NCBI RefSeq assembly: GCF_019649055.1
Contig: NW_026570262.1
Location: 186,001 to 250,000 of the forward strand
Origin: Paramacrobiotus metropolitanus
Lineage: Eukaryota; Tardigrada; Eutardigrada; Parachela; Macrobiotidae
Direction: 5' to 3'
Length of the DNA: 64,000 nucleotides
Part shown: piece after piece, positions 45,895-60,200 of the stretch
How positions within the stretch are numbered: position 1 is the first letter of the stretch
Layout of the letters: each line of letters opens with the position of its first letter
The notes under the pieces: model-generated
What the model was told of the DNA's origin: nothing
What the model saw: the letters and a program-made list of their open reading frames with translations, nothing else
The model's database searches: none
Program-made: the position numbers and the translations under genes

Positions 45895-48276
45895 AATTTA
45901 CTTCGATGGGCGATTACGATATTGCAAAAACTCAGGGAAATAATCCGTCAAATACTATAAAAAAATTTAAATCAAAATTCGTTTATTTATTTAGTAACTT
46001 TAGTTCAATAATATTCCAACAGACAACACTAAAACATTTCCACTAAACACGCAAAACTACGAACTTACCACCGATAACGGAAATTTCTACAAACGCCGGA
46101 AGATTCACAAACAATGCGCCGTTTATGTTGTAATTCCCGCAGGCAGGAAAACAAGTCCCTTTAGGCGTACGTTGGATCTCGAGATGAGCGATCGAAGCCA
46201 GATGACAAATCTTCCAAATCGCTTTCGTGGTTTTGGCAAGACGGTCCTGTAGGACAGCTCACAACAGGCTTGCAACCTTATTGATTAATCTTTCGGTTAG
46301 TAAAGGTACCTAGCTCTTACCGTCGGCAAAAACTAGGTAAACAATAAACAACACGTAAACAACGACGACGAGAAAAACACAATTATGAAAAAACGAAAAC
46401 TGCGCTCGAAGGCTCGCCTTTCATGAAGAGGCAAAATGTGACCACCTGGCTGCCGTCCTGGTAGCGGGCGCTGTTTGAACACCGCCGGTGTGTCGCCATT
46501 GCAACCTTCCAATACTCCGTTGCTAAATTTTTAATTTAATGGTTTTGCATTAATCGAAAAGTGTCTGATTGCGTCTCTAAAAGCGTCCAGAAGTATTTCA
46601 AACGGTAAAAATTTTTTAATCAATATTTTTTATCTTCCTAAAACTTGGCTTTTACTTTGTAATTAATAAACGTCCGTGATTCGCAATAAACATTTCAGTA
46701 ATTAATATCGGCTTGACGCTTGTTGAATTGTCGAAACTGGAAAATGAAAATTTTCTCAGAAAAATGATCAGTTTCCGTTGCTTCCGATAAATACTGTGTC
46801 TTTGCATTTCCTGGGAATTTTTTCAGTTTTCTAAAACTGGATTAACGAATCTCTACTTTTTGCATAAAGGTGGACTGCAATATTGGCCCTATATGTTTTG
46901 ATTATTTTCCACAATTTCCACGTCGATGTTGTCCTGTGTCAAATATTTGAATTCAGCCGGCTGTGTGTACTCACTGTACTGGATGGATGTGTAATGGATT
47001 TTCGTGTGCAGCACATAACGGCGATGACGCCCGCGCCGTTCCCTGCAGGAAGAGATCCGCTCGCTCACGCCGACCTCGCTGGCGTCGGCACTTTGCCGTA
47101 CAAGTAGTGCAGAAAGCACTCTACGGCCGATATAAACCAGCAAGGAAATATTTCCACCAAGCTGGTTTGGCTCTGCTCTGCTGCCGAATAAATGAGCCCG
47201 TGAGCTTGAGCTGCTGCGACTATTGCCCACACACCGAAGTGACAGCTGGAGAAATATTTTACCGTGCAGCGGTTAAAAATAAGCCCATTCATGCTAAAGT
47301 GGGTGCGGCCTACCGGTCCGACCACGGACCGACCGATTTAGCAACACTTTCGGCAGCTGTTATTACGACTTCTCGTGACTCTTCTGTTCTTCATTCCACG
47401 AAAAAAAATTAAACACGATTTTATTGAAATTCTACATGGTCAGATTAAAGCAAGTGCAGTGCGGTGTTGATGGTGGCATAAAATAGATGAACTGGACGCC
47501 CGTACACACGTACACGGACCGAAGACCGCTTGAATATCGATAAGCACGTACGCGCTGCGCTGCTCGGCGCTTTATCGTGTGTGCTCGTTGAGGCGATATC
47601 GGGTCGCGTTTGGCACTGGCCACAATGAAGAAAATTTCAGAGTCTAGCAGCGCAGTTCATCCGCTACGTGCCAGTAATATAGAGGTTGTTTTGTCTGCCT
47701 GATATACCACCAGCCAACCGTTTGTGTATATGTGCTATATGCTGCGACTGGTTTTGTCGACCAGTGTTTTCTCATGGAATTGACCGAATGAATCACACGG
47801 TAGATCGGTGTGTGTCTGTGTTGCGTTTTTCTACACACGAGTCAGCCGCGGCCGCATAATCATTCCATCTCCACTTGAATGGGCCTTCGCTTTGATTAAA
47901 GCCCCAGCGAACAACGTGCGCTGATTGCAACGATTGCACCGCGTGGCGTGGCGTCACGAAGCCCCTGCATCCGGACCCTTGCCGCGTGTACACACACCGC
48001 ACCCCCCTAAACGCCAACCTCACTACACCACGCCACAATTTTTTGCTGATTTTGTCGCGGTGGATATATTTGGCAGCCTAGTTCGATTTACCCGTGTATG
48101 TGGGCTGCTTTGCCGCTCATTTCTTTAGTTCATTAGCCAACCGGCTGTAGGAATGATTCAGCGATAATTAGATATCGAGTTGGTGTTGCTGATTGTTGCG
48201 TCACCGTTGCGGCGCCGTGCGGGCGCCATGGGAAGCCGTGGCTGCTGGTGTTGTTGATTCTGTGCGCTGGTTTACC
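45895..48276. promoter_or_regulatory. Divergent intergenic region, AGL and SWI/SNF gene
   Basis: The AGL start (minus) and the SWI/SNF start (plus) face away from each other across 2.4 kb, so promoters and 5' untranslated exons of both should lie here. I saw no clear TATA element or gene. Open frames at 46,963-47,412 are Cys/Arg-rich with no recognisable family and are not called. The base composition rises in G+C between 46,400 and 48,280, as expected around starts of transcription. Confidence 0.4.
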
Positions 48277-51200
48277 ATGTTCGCGTCCAATCCTAGTCCC
48301 TCCAGTCAAGTTCCTTCGCCGATGCACCAGTCCCACTATGCGCCCCACCAAGGGGCCCCTCCGCGCTACGCACCCCCGCCCTCTCCCGGTTATTATCAGC
48401 AGAATCCCGGCGGGAATGGTCCGGAGGCGACGGGACAGTATGCAATGCAGGTGCAGCAGAATTCTCCCAAGGTTTGTCGATTCTTTTTTCTCTGTCTTGC
48501 GTCTGTATGAATTATGTGGCCTAGACTCCAACTCTGACTCTGACTCTGATTCTGACCACTCAAACTCTGACTCTGACTACTCAAAGTCTGACTCTGACCG
48601 CTCAAAGTCTGACTCTGACTCTGAAGGTTTCTTAGGTTTCATAGGTTTCTTAGGTTTCTTAGGTTTCTTAGGTTTCTTAGGTTTCATAGGTTTCATAGGT
48701 TTCTTAGGTTTCTTAGGTTTCTTAGGTTTCTTAGGTTTCATAGGTTTCTTAGGTTTCATAGGTTTCTTAGGTTTCTTAGGTTTCTTAGGTTTCTTAGGTT
48801 TCTTAGGTTTCATAGGTTTCTTAGGTTTCTTAGGTTTCTTAAGTTTTTTAAGTTATTCTTAGGTTATTCAGTCAGAGTCAGAGTTTGGACAGTCAGAGTC
48901 AGACTTTGAGTAGTCAGAGTCAGAGTTTGAGCGGTCAGAGTCAGAGTCTGAGTCAGAGCTTGAGCGCGGGCCGAATTATGTTGCTCCGTCCGATTTCATC
49001 GCAGAATAGACGCACAAATTTATAAATATTTTTTCAAAGAAAAAGTTAAAATCGTTTGATTTTATTTTTATATACGCGAACTGGTCCTGGTTTTCGAAGA
49101 TTATTTTGTACTGTCTTTTCGATTTTGCAATAATATTTATCGATCGGGTTAAGCATTTTCGCAGGCATTTTGTTTTCTCGTAATTTTTTTAATAATTTGC
49201 TTAAGAAAAATTAAAATTGTTTAACGTTTGTTTTTATTACTTTTATTCGCAAACAGGTTCTGGTTCATCAGAGATTATTTTTATATTTTTGAAATTTGTT
49301 AGAATTTATCGATCGGATTAGCCAGTTCCACAAGCATTTAACCTCCACCACGCTTTTCCGGATTTTTGAGAAAATTTATGTAGATCAGGGTTTCGGGGAC
49401 GGGAAGACCAGGAAGACCGGCTGTATGTCGTGTTTGCGCTGTGTGTATCGTTTCTTTTGTAGCTCTTGAAAAATAGCGGCTGTATCTTTATATTCATCCC
49501 CCTTGTAATAAGTTTAAGCGGGGATGAATAGAGTAACACGATGGCGGCGGTGTGGGCAGCACACTGGCAGCCAGCATCTCCCGCGAGTACATCCGGTGCA
49601 GTCCTGTTGATTAGCAGCCGCCGCAGCAATTGTGCGCGTCCCGCCAATCGATGCGGGATGCGGAGCTGCAGTTGCACACACTCGTGATGGAATGCGCCGG
49701 GCGCCATTGGGTTCGGTTCTATGTGCGTGTGGTGGAGTGTATCGATTTTCGCTGTTCTGAAATCCCGCGTTTCTAGGGCGGTATGCTATACGGGAAACGG
49801 TGGGAATCGTGGGCGAAATAGTCAGGAAAATTTGTCACATTTTATGGGATTTATTTTTCAAAAATTCCAGTTCCACACCGGAAATAATTTAAAAAATAAG
49901 CCGCATTTGTTTTAAAATGCCGAGTTTGCGTGCGTTAGGATGTTTTACGAAGCACGAAACTAAAGTATTTAATTTGTCATATTTTTGTGGGATTTTCTTT
50001 TTTTAAATTACAGTTGCACACCGGAAATAATTTAAAAAAATCATCAACCGAGTTTGTTGTAAAATGCTGAAATATGGTGTAATTTGCGTATCAACACGGT
50101 ACGTTAGAAAATTTTAACGGATATCGAATTAATAAGTTTAAATTTATGGGATTTGATTTTTTATAGTATTTCAATCCCACACCGGAAATAATTAAAATTT
50201 ATCAACTGAGTTTTTTATGAAAATGTTTGGTATATTGCATATCAGCGCGATGCGTTCGGAAAATTTCACGAATGTCGAACCAAAAAATTTGTTATAATTT
50301 GAGGTTAGCGGCAATTAATTTTTAAAATAATTAGCGGAAATGGACGTGGTTAGAGTAGTTCCCGGCATAAAACCGTTTTCTGTATAAGAGCCACAAGTGT
50401 ATATTTTCCCAAAATGACTGTCAATTACGGAACGAGATATGACGTTTTCCGCGCCGGTCTTTCGAGCAAATAACAAAATATGTGCGCCATAAAAATGGGC
50501 TTGATTATTATCATCACGGATACAGGTTGCTGGCAGCGTATGACGAAAGCCGTCTCTGTACAGTAGTCCGTACGGCACTGCGCCGCGCACAGCGGCACAG
50601 CGAAAACCAACCATTCCGGTTCGCTTTTCGCCGATTGCCACGAACGGCTGCAGTCGTGATATACGGCTGCACCGCTGTGACTAATCCCCACACATATACA
50701 GCTATACACAGCAGCCGTACCGAAAAACATGCGCTACGGTGAATGGCACAATTTTCTCCGTTCTGCACAACACACACACAGCACACAGTCGCTGCAACAG
50801 CCCAGTGTTTTTCATGCCAACACACAGCGCATAACAGGCTTAACGCGAAATCTTATGACTGGCACGAACGTGTGCATTCGAAGGCTTTTTGCGACACAGT
50901 GCTCTTGTATTGGATAATAACAGCGAGACCATGTAATGTAGCGTGTTGGCGACGTTAGCGTTGTGTTGACCAATGGAGCAGCAGGAGAATCCCGCGCCCC
51001 CGCGGGACTACAACACCATGTCCCCGAATGAACTCTTGCCGATCTTATTGCAGGCCATCGGACAGATGGAGGAGAAGGGGATGCACGCCGATCCGCGCTA
51101 CTCCTCCCTGGTCAATATGGCCAACCGGGTCAAAGCCCAGATCCAGCCCCCGGCCGCCCCCTACCCCTCCGCCCCCGCGGGCGGGTACTATCAGCCCCCG

Positions 51201-54200
51201 GAGCAGGCGCCGCGGGGGGCGGGGTACCCGGATGGCCAGCCGGAGCGTCCGCCGTCCAATCAGAGCGGGGGAGGGGGGTACCAGGCTTACGGGCAGAATT
51301 TCAACGGGATGGAGTACCCCACGCCGCCGCCCCCGCCGGGGGGTAGTCAGAATAGCCCGCCGTTGTGGGGTAATGGACCCGTGAAGCCGGCGGGGATGGG
51401 GCTGACGCCGCTGCAGAGGCAGATTCTCCAGACGCAGATCGCGGCGTTTAAGCATTTCTCTAAGCGGGAGATCCTCCCGGAGGCGGTGTACTTTGCCGTG
51501 CTGAATCGGCGGCCGCTGGTGGCCAGCAATCAGGGGAATGCCGGAGGAAATTGTAAGTAATTTTTGCGGGTAAAAATAGAATAATGGCGGTGATTGGTAT
51601 GAATTTTGCTGAATTATTCCAGTAAAATGAACGAAAAATTACCGGTATGAATTTTTCTGTGAATTTGAAGGTACTGATGGCTATAATCTGCTACGAATTT
51701 TGCTGCTGAATCTGATAAATACAGAGGTAGCTGCCAACAAAATGAACGATAAATAACCGATACAGATTTTTCTATGGATTTTGCAGACTGAGATGGCTTT
51801 AATTTCCTGCGAATTTTGCTACTGAATTTGATGAATAGTTTTAACAAAATGAGCGAAAAATAACCGGTACACAGTTTTTCGTGAATTTGGAGATTTGGAT
51901 AGGCTCTGATTTCTCCGAATTTTGCTAAATAATTTTCATAAAATGAACGAAAAAATAACCGGTATGGAAGTTTTCTGCTAAATTTTGCTGCTAAATTTGT
52001 TGTTAAAACTGCGTGAAATGAACGAAAAATAACCGTACGAATTTTTCTGAAGCTTTGAAGATTCTCAGGGCAGTGAATTATGATGGCTACGGCTTCCGCT
52101 GCTATATCTGTAAATAATTTTAACAAAAGCGAAAAATAACCGATAGTACAGATTTTGCCGAGATTTCGGATATTCAGATGGTTGCGTTCTAGTTTTAAAA
52201 AACTTTTCATTGGAAGTAAGGAAAGCACTGATGAAAAAGCAGAATACATGTATGAAACTTGAAAATGCAGTCTGTAAATCAGGCCGCTGATCTACTTTAC
52301 GGACAACCTCAGCAGATATTATTAAATTTTAATAAATAATTAAATTAATATTAAAAGCGGCAACACATGACTGCACCGTATACGCTATTGAAATATGCAT
52401 GATTTACGTATACAGCCTCGCGCACCGCGTCGCCCGTCTCCAGCCAGGAATCCACCGGCTCCGGCGGCTCCCTCAACCAGTCACCCGCCTCGCAGACGCC
52501 GACACCGGTGCCGATGGCGCTACAGAACGGCGACAGCGGGATGCTGCAGCCGGCGCCCAACGGTCTGCCGTTTCCGCTGCAGCCGCCGCCCGCCCTCGTC
52601 CCCCAGCCGCTGCCGCCACCGCCGGATTACACGGCACAGCTGCGCCCGGAAGCGCTGGCTCTGCTGCATCAGGAGCGCCAGTGCCGCTCCACCGGGATTA
52701 AGACCAGCGGGATTGATCTGGAGGCGCTGGCGGAGGAGCGCGAACGACGGTACGGTTGATGTGGTATATATTGCGGCAGAGGATAGGGTTTAATTGGGCG
52801 GTGATGGATTGTGGTAGGATTATCCATGGCATGAATTGTCGGAAAAATCAGCTGGAGAAGATGCTGCAGCAGGAGTTGCCGGAGGAGGAGAGGAGGAAGG
52901 CCACGATCGAGCTGAAGTCGTTGAGTTTGATCCAGATGCAGCGACAAATCCGACAAGAGGTAATTTTAATTTCAATTGATTTTGGTTTAAATTAGAATTA
53001 TTTTTGATATAAATTAAAATTAATTTTGATTTAATTTAGAATTAATTTAGATTTAAATTGAAGACAGTAATTGGTAAACTGTGTTAACGATTCACACAGT
53101 ATCATTTCTTTTTTGGTTATTTATGGCTGATGCATTCTGCTGTTGACTTTTACGTAAAAAATTACGCGGATTTTTGAGGCCTTCATTTGTTTTTGCGATA
53201 TTTCTGATATATCTGCAGTTGGTTTCGTTAACGGTAGTTTTGTTGACAGATTAACGAAATCTTCACGAAAGACACGTTTCTCGAATCGGGATTTTGTCCG
53301 AATTTATACAAACGGTTAAAAACGCAAACTATGCACCGCGACTCGCGCGCCACGGAGCGTCTCGAAAAACAGAAGCGGACCGAACTGGAAAAGAAGCGGA
53401 AGAAGGAGCGACAGGTAGGGATTTTTTCATCTGAAATTTTAATTATGTAATCGTTTGCATTTGATATGTTGGTCCATTTTTTTGCAGCAATTCTTAGCTG
53501 CCGTTCTGCAGCATGCCAAGGACTTTCGTGATGGACACAAAGCCGATCAGGCGAAGGTGATCCGACTGAATAAAGCCGTCATGACGTACCATGCCAATAC
53601 CGAACGGGAGCAGAAGAAGGAGCAGGAGCGGATTGAACGCGAGCGTATGCGCCGGCTCATGGTACGAACATTTGTTTTTCGTTCTGTTTTCTTTCAAAAT
53701 GTAGCTGGTTAACCAGTTATTTTTTTAAATAAAAAACATGTCGATACTGCACTTTTATTACATTGAATACACTCCTTTGTAGTAGCTTTGACAAGTGTCA
53801 GATAAGTCGGTTGTTTAAAGCCGGTACACTACAATTCACTTGGCTTCCTTACAAGTTATGAACGTTTTGCTGTGTTTAAAACGCCTGTTTATTATTATGC
53901 GTAGACACTCCAGTTTCTTGTTCTGTTGTTGATTTATACGTATAATCCGATATTCTTAATTTATTCTTGTTTGAGAATTGCTATTTGTTGTATAATAATT
54001 GTATTGAGTCAAAAATGGGTTATTTTAAAATATGTAATAAAAATTCCTGCGTTAAAATGGGACATGTTTAGGCTGAAGACGAAGAAGGCTACCGGAAGTT
54101 GATTGACCAGAAGAAAGACCGCCGCCTCGCCCACCTCCTCAAACAAACCGACGAGTACGTCGCCAACCTCACCGACATGGTCAAGGAGCACAAGAAAGCC

Positions 54201-57200
54201 GTCCGCAAGAAACTGCAGAAGGAGCTGCGCGAGAAGCGCAAAGAACAGGAAGCCAAACGCCGCGCCATCCTCGGCGTGGACGAATCCTCCCAAAACAGCG
54301 CCGACGAGTCGTCCCAGTCCAGCGACCAGGCCGTCCACGTCATCGAGGTGGCCACCGGGAAGATTTTGCGCGGCGACGACGCCCCGCGCGCCTCCCACCT
54401 CGAGCAGTGGCTGGAGCAGCATCCCGAGTACGAGGTGGCCCCGCGGGATGAGAGTGAGGACGAGGAGGGCTCGGAGAACGAGGAGGAGGCCAAGCGGAAG
54501 AACGTGGAGACCGGGAAGGCCGATGAGGAGGTGCAGGAGCTGTTGAGGACGGCCAAGGCGGAGGACGATGAGTATGGGCAGTCGGAGGTGGATGCGGCCA
54601 ATCAGAATTATTATCAGATGGCGCACGCCATCCGGGAGGTGGTGACGGTGCAGCCGAGTATTATGGTCGGGGGACAGTTGAAGGCGTACCAGCTGAAGGG
54701 GCTGGAGTGGCTGGTGTCGCTGTATAATAATAGTTTGAACGGGATCCTGGCCGATGAAATGGGTCTGGGCAAAACCATACAGGTGCGGTACGAATAACGG
54801 TATTTTAACTATTTTTCCAATCCAAAGTTGATTTATAGATTGATCGATTCCACAGTCGATTTATAGTTTTCTTATTAATTTAATTACATGATTTAATTTC
54901 TTATTAATTTAATTAATTTCTTATTTTTTTGCGTTTCCTAGTTTTCGGTTTCGTTAGCAGTTTTCAGCCGAAAAGATGAGTTTTGTTTGCATAAAACGGA
55001 GTACAAATCACTAATTTGACTTAATTTACGTTGTAAATTTGCCCTGGACTCGGCCACTGCGTTTGATTCTTTCTTACTGTTGAACTGTTCGTGTACAGTT
55101 ATATGAATAAGAAAGAGTTTTACGCTAAATAAAAAAAGAAACAACTAATTAGGTTAAAAAGTTATAGTGAGAAAATTGTCTGCGCAATATTACAATTCGA
55201 ACTGCAAAACTGGGACTGCTAACAGTAACAGAGCCTTTAGTCTACGTTTTATTATGCTTTGACACCATCTGTCTGATATCGCCGTTTTTTCAGATGTCCG
55301 GCGGTTTATGGAATGTTTTATTTTTTAATTCTGACTTACGGATTCTTAGTGCTTTTCGGTGTTTAACGTGTTTTTCTTTAGTTAAAATTTTTAGACAGAA
55401 ATCCGGATTTTGTTTGCAGGGAACCGGATCACTATTCACTTACACAAATCACTTGTTTGCCCTGTAAATCTGGTCTACCATATTCAGTTGTAATTTTTTA
55501 ATTAATTTATTTGATAATTATTTTTTATTGAATTTGGTCATTCAGCGTCGTGAACTTTTCTCAAATTTTGATTAGTGATATTGACTGGCTGAGCTCGTAG
55601 CCAGAATGCCAGATCAATGCAATTTCCAGTTGAAAGTGTTGTTTTTATTTTTGTGCATACTTCAAGTATAGAACTTGGTCGGTAGGCTACAGCAGCGACA
55701 GTTTCTTCTACCAACCCGTTTCCGATAGTATTTTCTCATCCTGAAAAAATGTGCTGCTCATAAAAATAAAAAGGTAACAGAAATCATTTTCTGAATTTGT
55801 TTTAAGTCGGTGATAGAATATTGAAATTTGGACTATAGCTCTATTGGAATGTGCGTTGAGGCTGTCAGAGCCGATGTTCTACAATTTCTAACAGTTGTAC
55901 CGGTTTGCAGACCATCAGTCTGGTGACGTACCTGATCGAAGCGAAGAAGAACCCCGGTCCCTACCTGATCATCGTCCCGCTGTCCACCCTGTCCAACTGG
56001 CAGCTGGAATTCCAGAAATGGGCGCCCTCCGTCATCACCATCGCCTACAAGGGCACACCCACCGTCCGCCGTGCCTACAACACGCAGATCCGCCACGGGA
56101 AGCTCAACGTCCTGCTGACGACGTACGAGTACATCATGAAGGACAAGGCCAGTCTCAGTAAGGTCCGCTGGAAGTACATGATTATTGACGAGGGCCACCG
56201 CATGAAGAACCACCACTGCAAGCTGACGCAGATCCTGAATACGTACTACACGGCGCCGCACCGGCTGCTGCTGACCGGCACACCGCTGCAGAATAAACTG
56301 CCGGAGTTGTGGGCGCTCCTGAATTTCCTGCTGCCCAGTATCTTCAAGTCGGTGACCACGTTCGAGCAGTGGTTTAATGCGCCTTTTGCTACAACTGGTA
56401 AGCACTATGCAGATTTAAAAGTGAAATTTAAAATGATGAAAATATACTTAATTGGCCTTTCGCTTCGACAACGGCAAAAATACGTTGTACGTACATTAAT
56501 GAAGTCTTCGGACTGCGATTTTGGTTTAAGTTGATGTATTTAATTGTTCTGTAGCTTTACTTCACTTTTGTAATGGTTCCTACTAGACAATGTTACATGC
56601 ATTCAAAATTTAAATAAGTTTATTTCAAGTTATTTAATTTCTGCCGTTGAGCATTGGATTGGCAGTTATGATTATTTTTACGGGACATATTTTTGGCTGC
56701 GGCCGAGTAATTTATTTAAAGCGCAGATTATAATATTTCAGTAACAGTTTGAACTGAATTAAAATTCAACACACAGTTTGGTATAGAATAATGATATTTT
56801 AAGTTTCTAACATAGCAAAACTGGGCGTCATTTCTGCTTCGTACTAAGTTTTCATACAGATATGTTGCGTAGTTCCGTTTTGTTAGCCGATATGGTAGAA
56901 CGGTGGCGCCAATTCACCTAACATTCACCGTCGATCTCCCGCCAAATAAGTAATTGGCCTTGAAATTGACATACCGTAAATGTACTGTAATTATGAAACT
57001 TCCCCACGATATTTTGACTTAACCGATTTTTTAAAATTTATATAAAGTAATTAATGAATTGATTTGAAGTAGATTAGCTGTTGGTTTTTGTCTGCGGTAT
57101 CTCTGCAGAAGTAAAATCTCACCAAGTTTTTGAGTAACTTTTATCTGGCTGCAGGTGAAAAAGTGGAGCTGAACGAAGAAGAAACCATCCTGATCATCCG

Positions 57201-60200
57201 GCGTCTGCACAAAGTACTCCGGCCGTTTTTACTGCGCCGTCTGAAGAAGGAAGTGGAATCTCAGCTGCCGGACAAAGTGGAGTACCTGATCAAATGCGAC
57301 ATGTCGGCGCTGCAGAAACTCCTGTACCGGCACATGCAGCACAAGGGCGTGCTGCTGACCGACGGCTCCGAGTCGAACAAGAAGGGCCGCGGCGGCGCCA
57401 AGACGCTGATGAACACAATCATGCAGCTGCGCAAGATCTGCAACCATCCCTTCGTCTTCGAGCACATCGAGGAGGCCTTCGCCGAGAAGCACGCCGGCGA
57501 GAAGCACGACAAGCAGCCGGCCGTCACCGGGCCGGTGCTCTTCCGGGCGTCGGGGAAGTTTGAGCTGCTGGATCGGATATTGCCCAAGCTGAAGGCGACC
57601 AATCATCGGGTACTGATTTTCTGCCAGATGACGGCGCTGATGACCATTATGGAGGATTATCTCAACTGGCGACATCTGAAATATCTAAGGTGGGATCACT
57701 GACATTCCAATGGCGGTATTACTTTGATTATAATATAATTCTTAATAATAAAAGTAATTTTTAATAATAAGATTTAGTACTAACAATAATAATAAATAAC
57801 AAAATAAAATGATAATTTTATGAAATAATTCTAATAATAATTGTTATGGAAACTCAGTTATTGTACTGCAGGGATACGAAACAACCCTAAAACAGTGAAG
57901 ATTTTCTTATCAATTTTGCCTCTCTCTTTTTGAAGTGTTGTTTGCGGAATTGTTTGCGGAATTGATTCTTTTGTTGTTTGCGGTTGTTGTTTGCGGAATT
58001 GTTGTTTGCTGTTTGTTTGCGGAATTGATTCTTTTAGATTAGGCGGTTGTCGCAGTCCAGGGAATAAACTAGCTTAATATTAAAATTGTAAAAAAACGTT
58101 GTGAAGGCTCGAAGTTATTCGGTGTCAAACTTTAGCACGGATTTTATTTTGGCGGTGACTTTTCCCGACCGTAACCACCAAGCACGGCCATTGTTCTACA
58201 CTCAGGGTGTTGAAACTTGACAATTTGTCATACATCACTCTTTGTGAACGCAATTAAATAAATATGTCTTAACAGAAGGATGGAATGCTATAAGGCTGCT
58301 GTATTACCCACAGTAATAAACTTGTTTCGATCAGATTTTTTTTACTTTGATATTACGGTATCCAGATAGGATTTTACGTAAGAAAAATTCGCTTTATAGA
58401 CGAATGTACGAGATTGTTCGTATGCCGCGTGTGCATGTGTGCCGTTTTGCAGACTGGATGGCACGACCAAGTCGGAAGACCGCGGGAAACTCCTGCAGGA
58501 TTTCAACCGGAAAGACTCGGAGTACTTCATCTTCCTGCTGAGCACGCGCGCCGGCGGGCTGGGGCTGAATCTGCAGACGGCGGACACGGTGATCATCTTC
58601 GACTCGGACTGGAACCCGCACCAGGACATGCAGGCGCAGGACCGCGCCCACCGCATCGGCCAGCAGAACGAGGTGCGCGTGCTGCGCCTGATGACCGTCA
58701 ACTCCGTGGAGGAGCGCATCCAGGCCGCCGCCAAGTACAAGCTCAACCTCGACGAGAAGGTCATCCAGGCCGGCATGTTCGATCAGAAGTCTACGCTCAC
58801 CGAGCGGCAGCAGTTTTTGCAGGCTGTACTCACACAGGTTGGTTATTAATTTTAACAGAATAATGTATATAATTCTTTGGGGAAGATGATACAGTTAATT
58901 TGTTAATATTGGTATTGTTTTTGTTAAATTTTTGGCGTTATTATATTGGTTAATTTTTTTCGTGTGAATAAGTCAGTGTTAATTTGTCGGCAGTCTTTTG
59001 CGTGGTTGACACTTTACAGCATGTTTTCCGGCTGCGTTTGTAGCCTTTGAGAATATTCAGCGCATCTATAATTAGCAGATTGATATTCGTACATATTGCG
59101 GTGTTTATGTGGCTCTATGCTGCTTGGGATGTGTGTTAGCAATATGTCGCGCGATACAACAATTACCTACGCTGCATAACTCTTCATTATGCCGGTATCG
59201 TAGATTGGTGGCTTACTGTGGAGGGGTAATTACGCGAACAGTTGCTTATTGTCAGTCAGTCTTTAATGAAAATTGTGAAAACTTAAACTTTTTCGAGAAG
59301 AACATGTAAATTAAAGTGGAAGTGTTTTTTTTTTATTTTTTAAATCGATGTTTTTGCTGTCAGGAGGATGAAGGGGAGGAAGATGAGAAGGAAATCCCCG
59401 ACGACGAGACCATCAACCAGATGCTGGCGCGCAGCGAGGACGAATTCGAGACCCTGCAGAAGATCGACAACGCCCGCATCCTGGAGGAAGCTCGGACGCC
59501 CGGCGGTCCCAAACCGCGGCTGATGGAGGAAGACGAACTGCCCAGTTGGCTGTGTAAGGACGAGAAGGAGATCGAGCGATTGACGGCGGATTCCGATGAG
59601 GATCGCATCTTCGGCCGGGGATCGCGGCAGCGCAAGGAGGTGGACTACTCGGAGGATCTGCTGGAGAAACAGTTTCTGGAGAGTCTGGAGGTGGTCGAGG
59701 AGGACGAGGAAGATTCCCCGGAACCGGCCAAACCGCCGCCCGGGCGCAAACGGGGCCGTGCACGGTGAGAAAAGGAATTGGTTAGACGCGGAGATCAATT
59801 ATTTTAAAGCGAAAAACTTGTGCTGTGTAGGATCGGTGCTGAAAACTAATTTAAAATATTGCGGTTTACTTATATTGCTGATTTTTATATTGCTGATTTA
59901 GATTAATGGTATAAGTTGTTGTAAAGCAATCAAAAGGTAATAATTGTAAGTACATTAGACTGCTTCACACTGTAAAATGGTTTCGGTTTTTTGGGAAATT
60001 AATAACGATGTATTGAATTCGAATGAATTTCATTGAAGGTGAATTTTTACTGTTTGGTATTACGGCAGTGTGTTTACGGAGTATAAGGTAAAGAAAAGGG
60101 ACGAATTACAACGTCGGGAATACGCTAATTACCGTAATTGCCGAAGTCGTAGAATAGTGGTCGCGAGCAGTCCACTGATAATGGGGCTCTTTGTGAACTC

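Noticed and set aside
46963-47412. 149-codon Cys/Arg-rich frame between AGL and the SWI/SNF gene
   Set aside because: No family resemblance, overlapping frames on both strands and G+C-rich promoter-like sequence make a chance frame more likely.
48248-48862. Open frame with GFLGFIG repeats, suggestive of a silk- or membrane-like protein
   Set aside because: It is the translation of a 9-bp minisatellite inside a foldback element in an intron; the other strand is equally open (KPKKPM).
51614-52249. 211-codon minus-strand frame
   Set aside because: It crosses a degenerate ~100-bp tandem repeat in intron 2 of the SWI/SNF gene; repeated units without stops explain it.
54009-54626. Long Leu-rich minus-strand frame that looks like membrane helices
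   Set aside because: It is the antisense shadow of Glu/Lys-rich exon 7 of the SWI/SNF gene.
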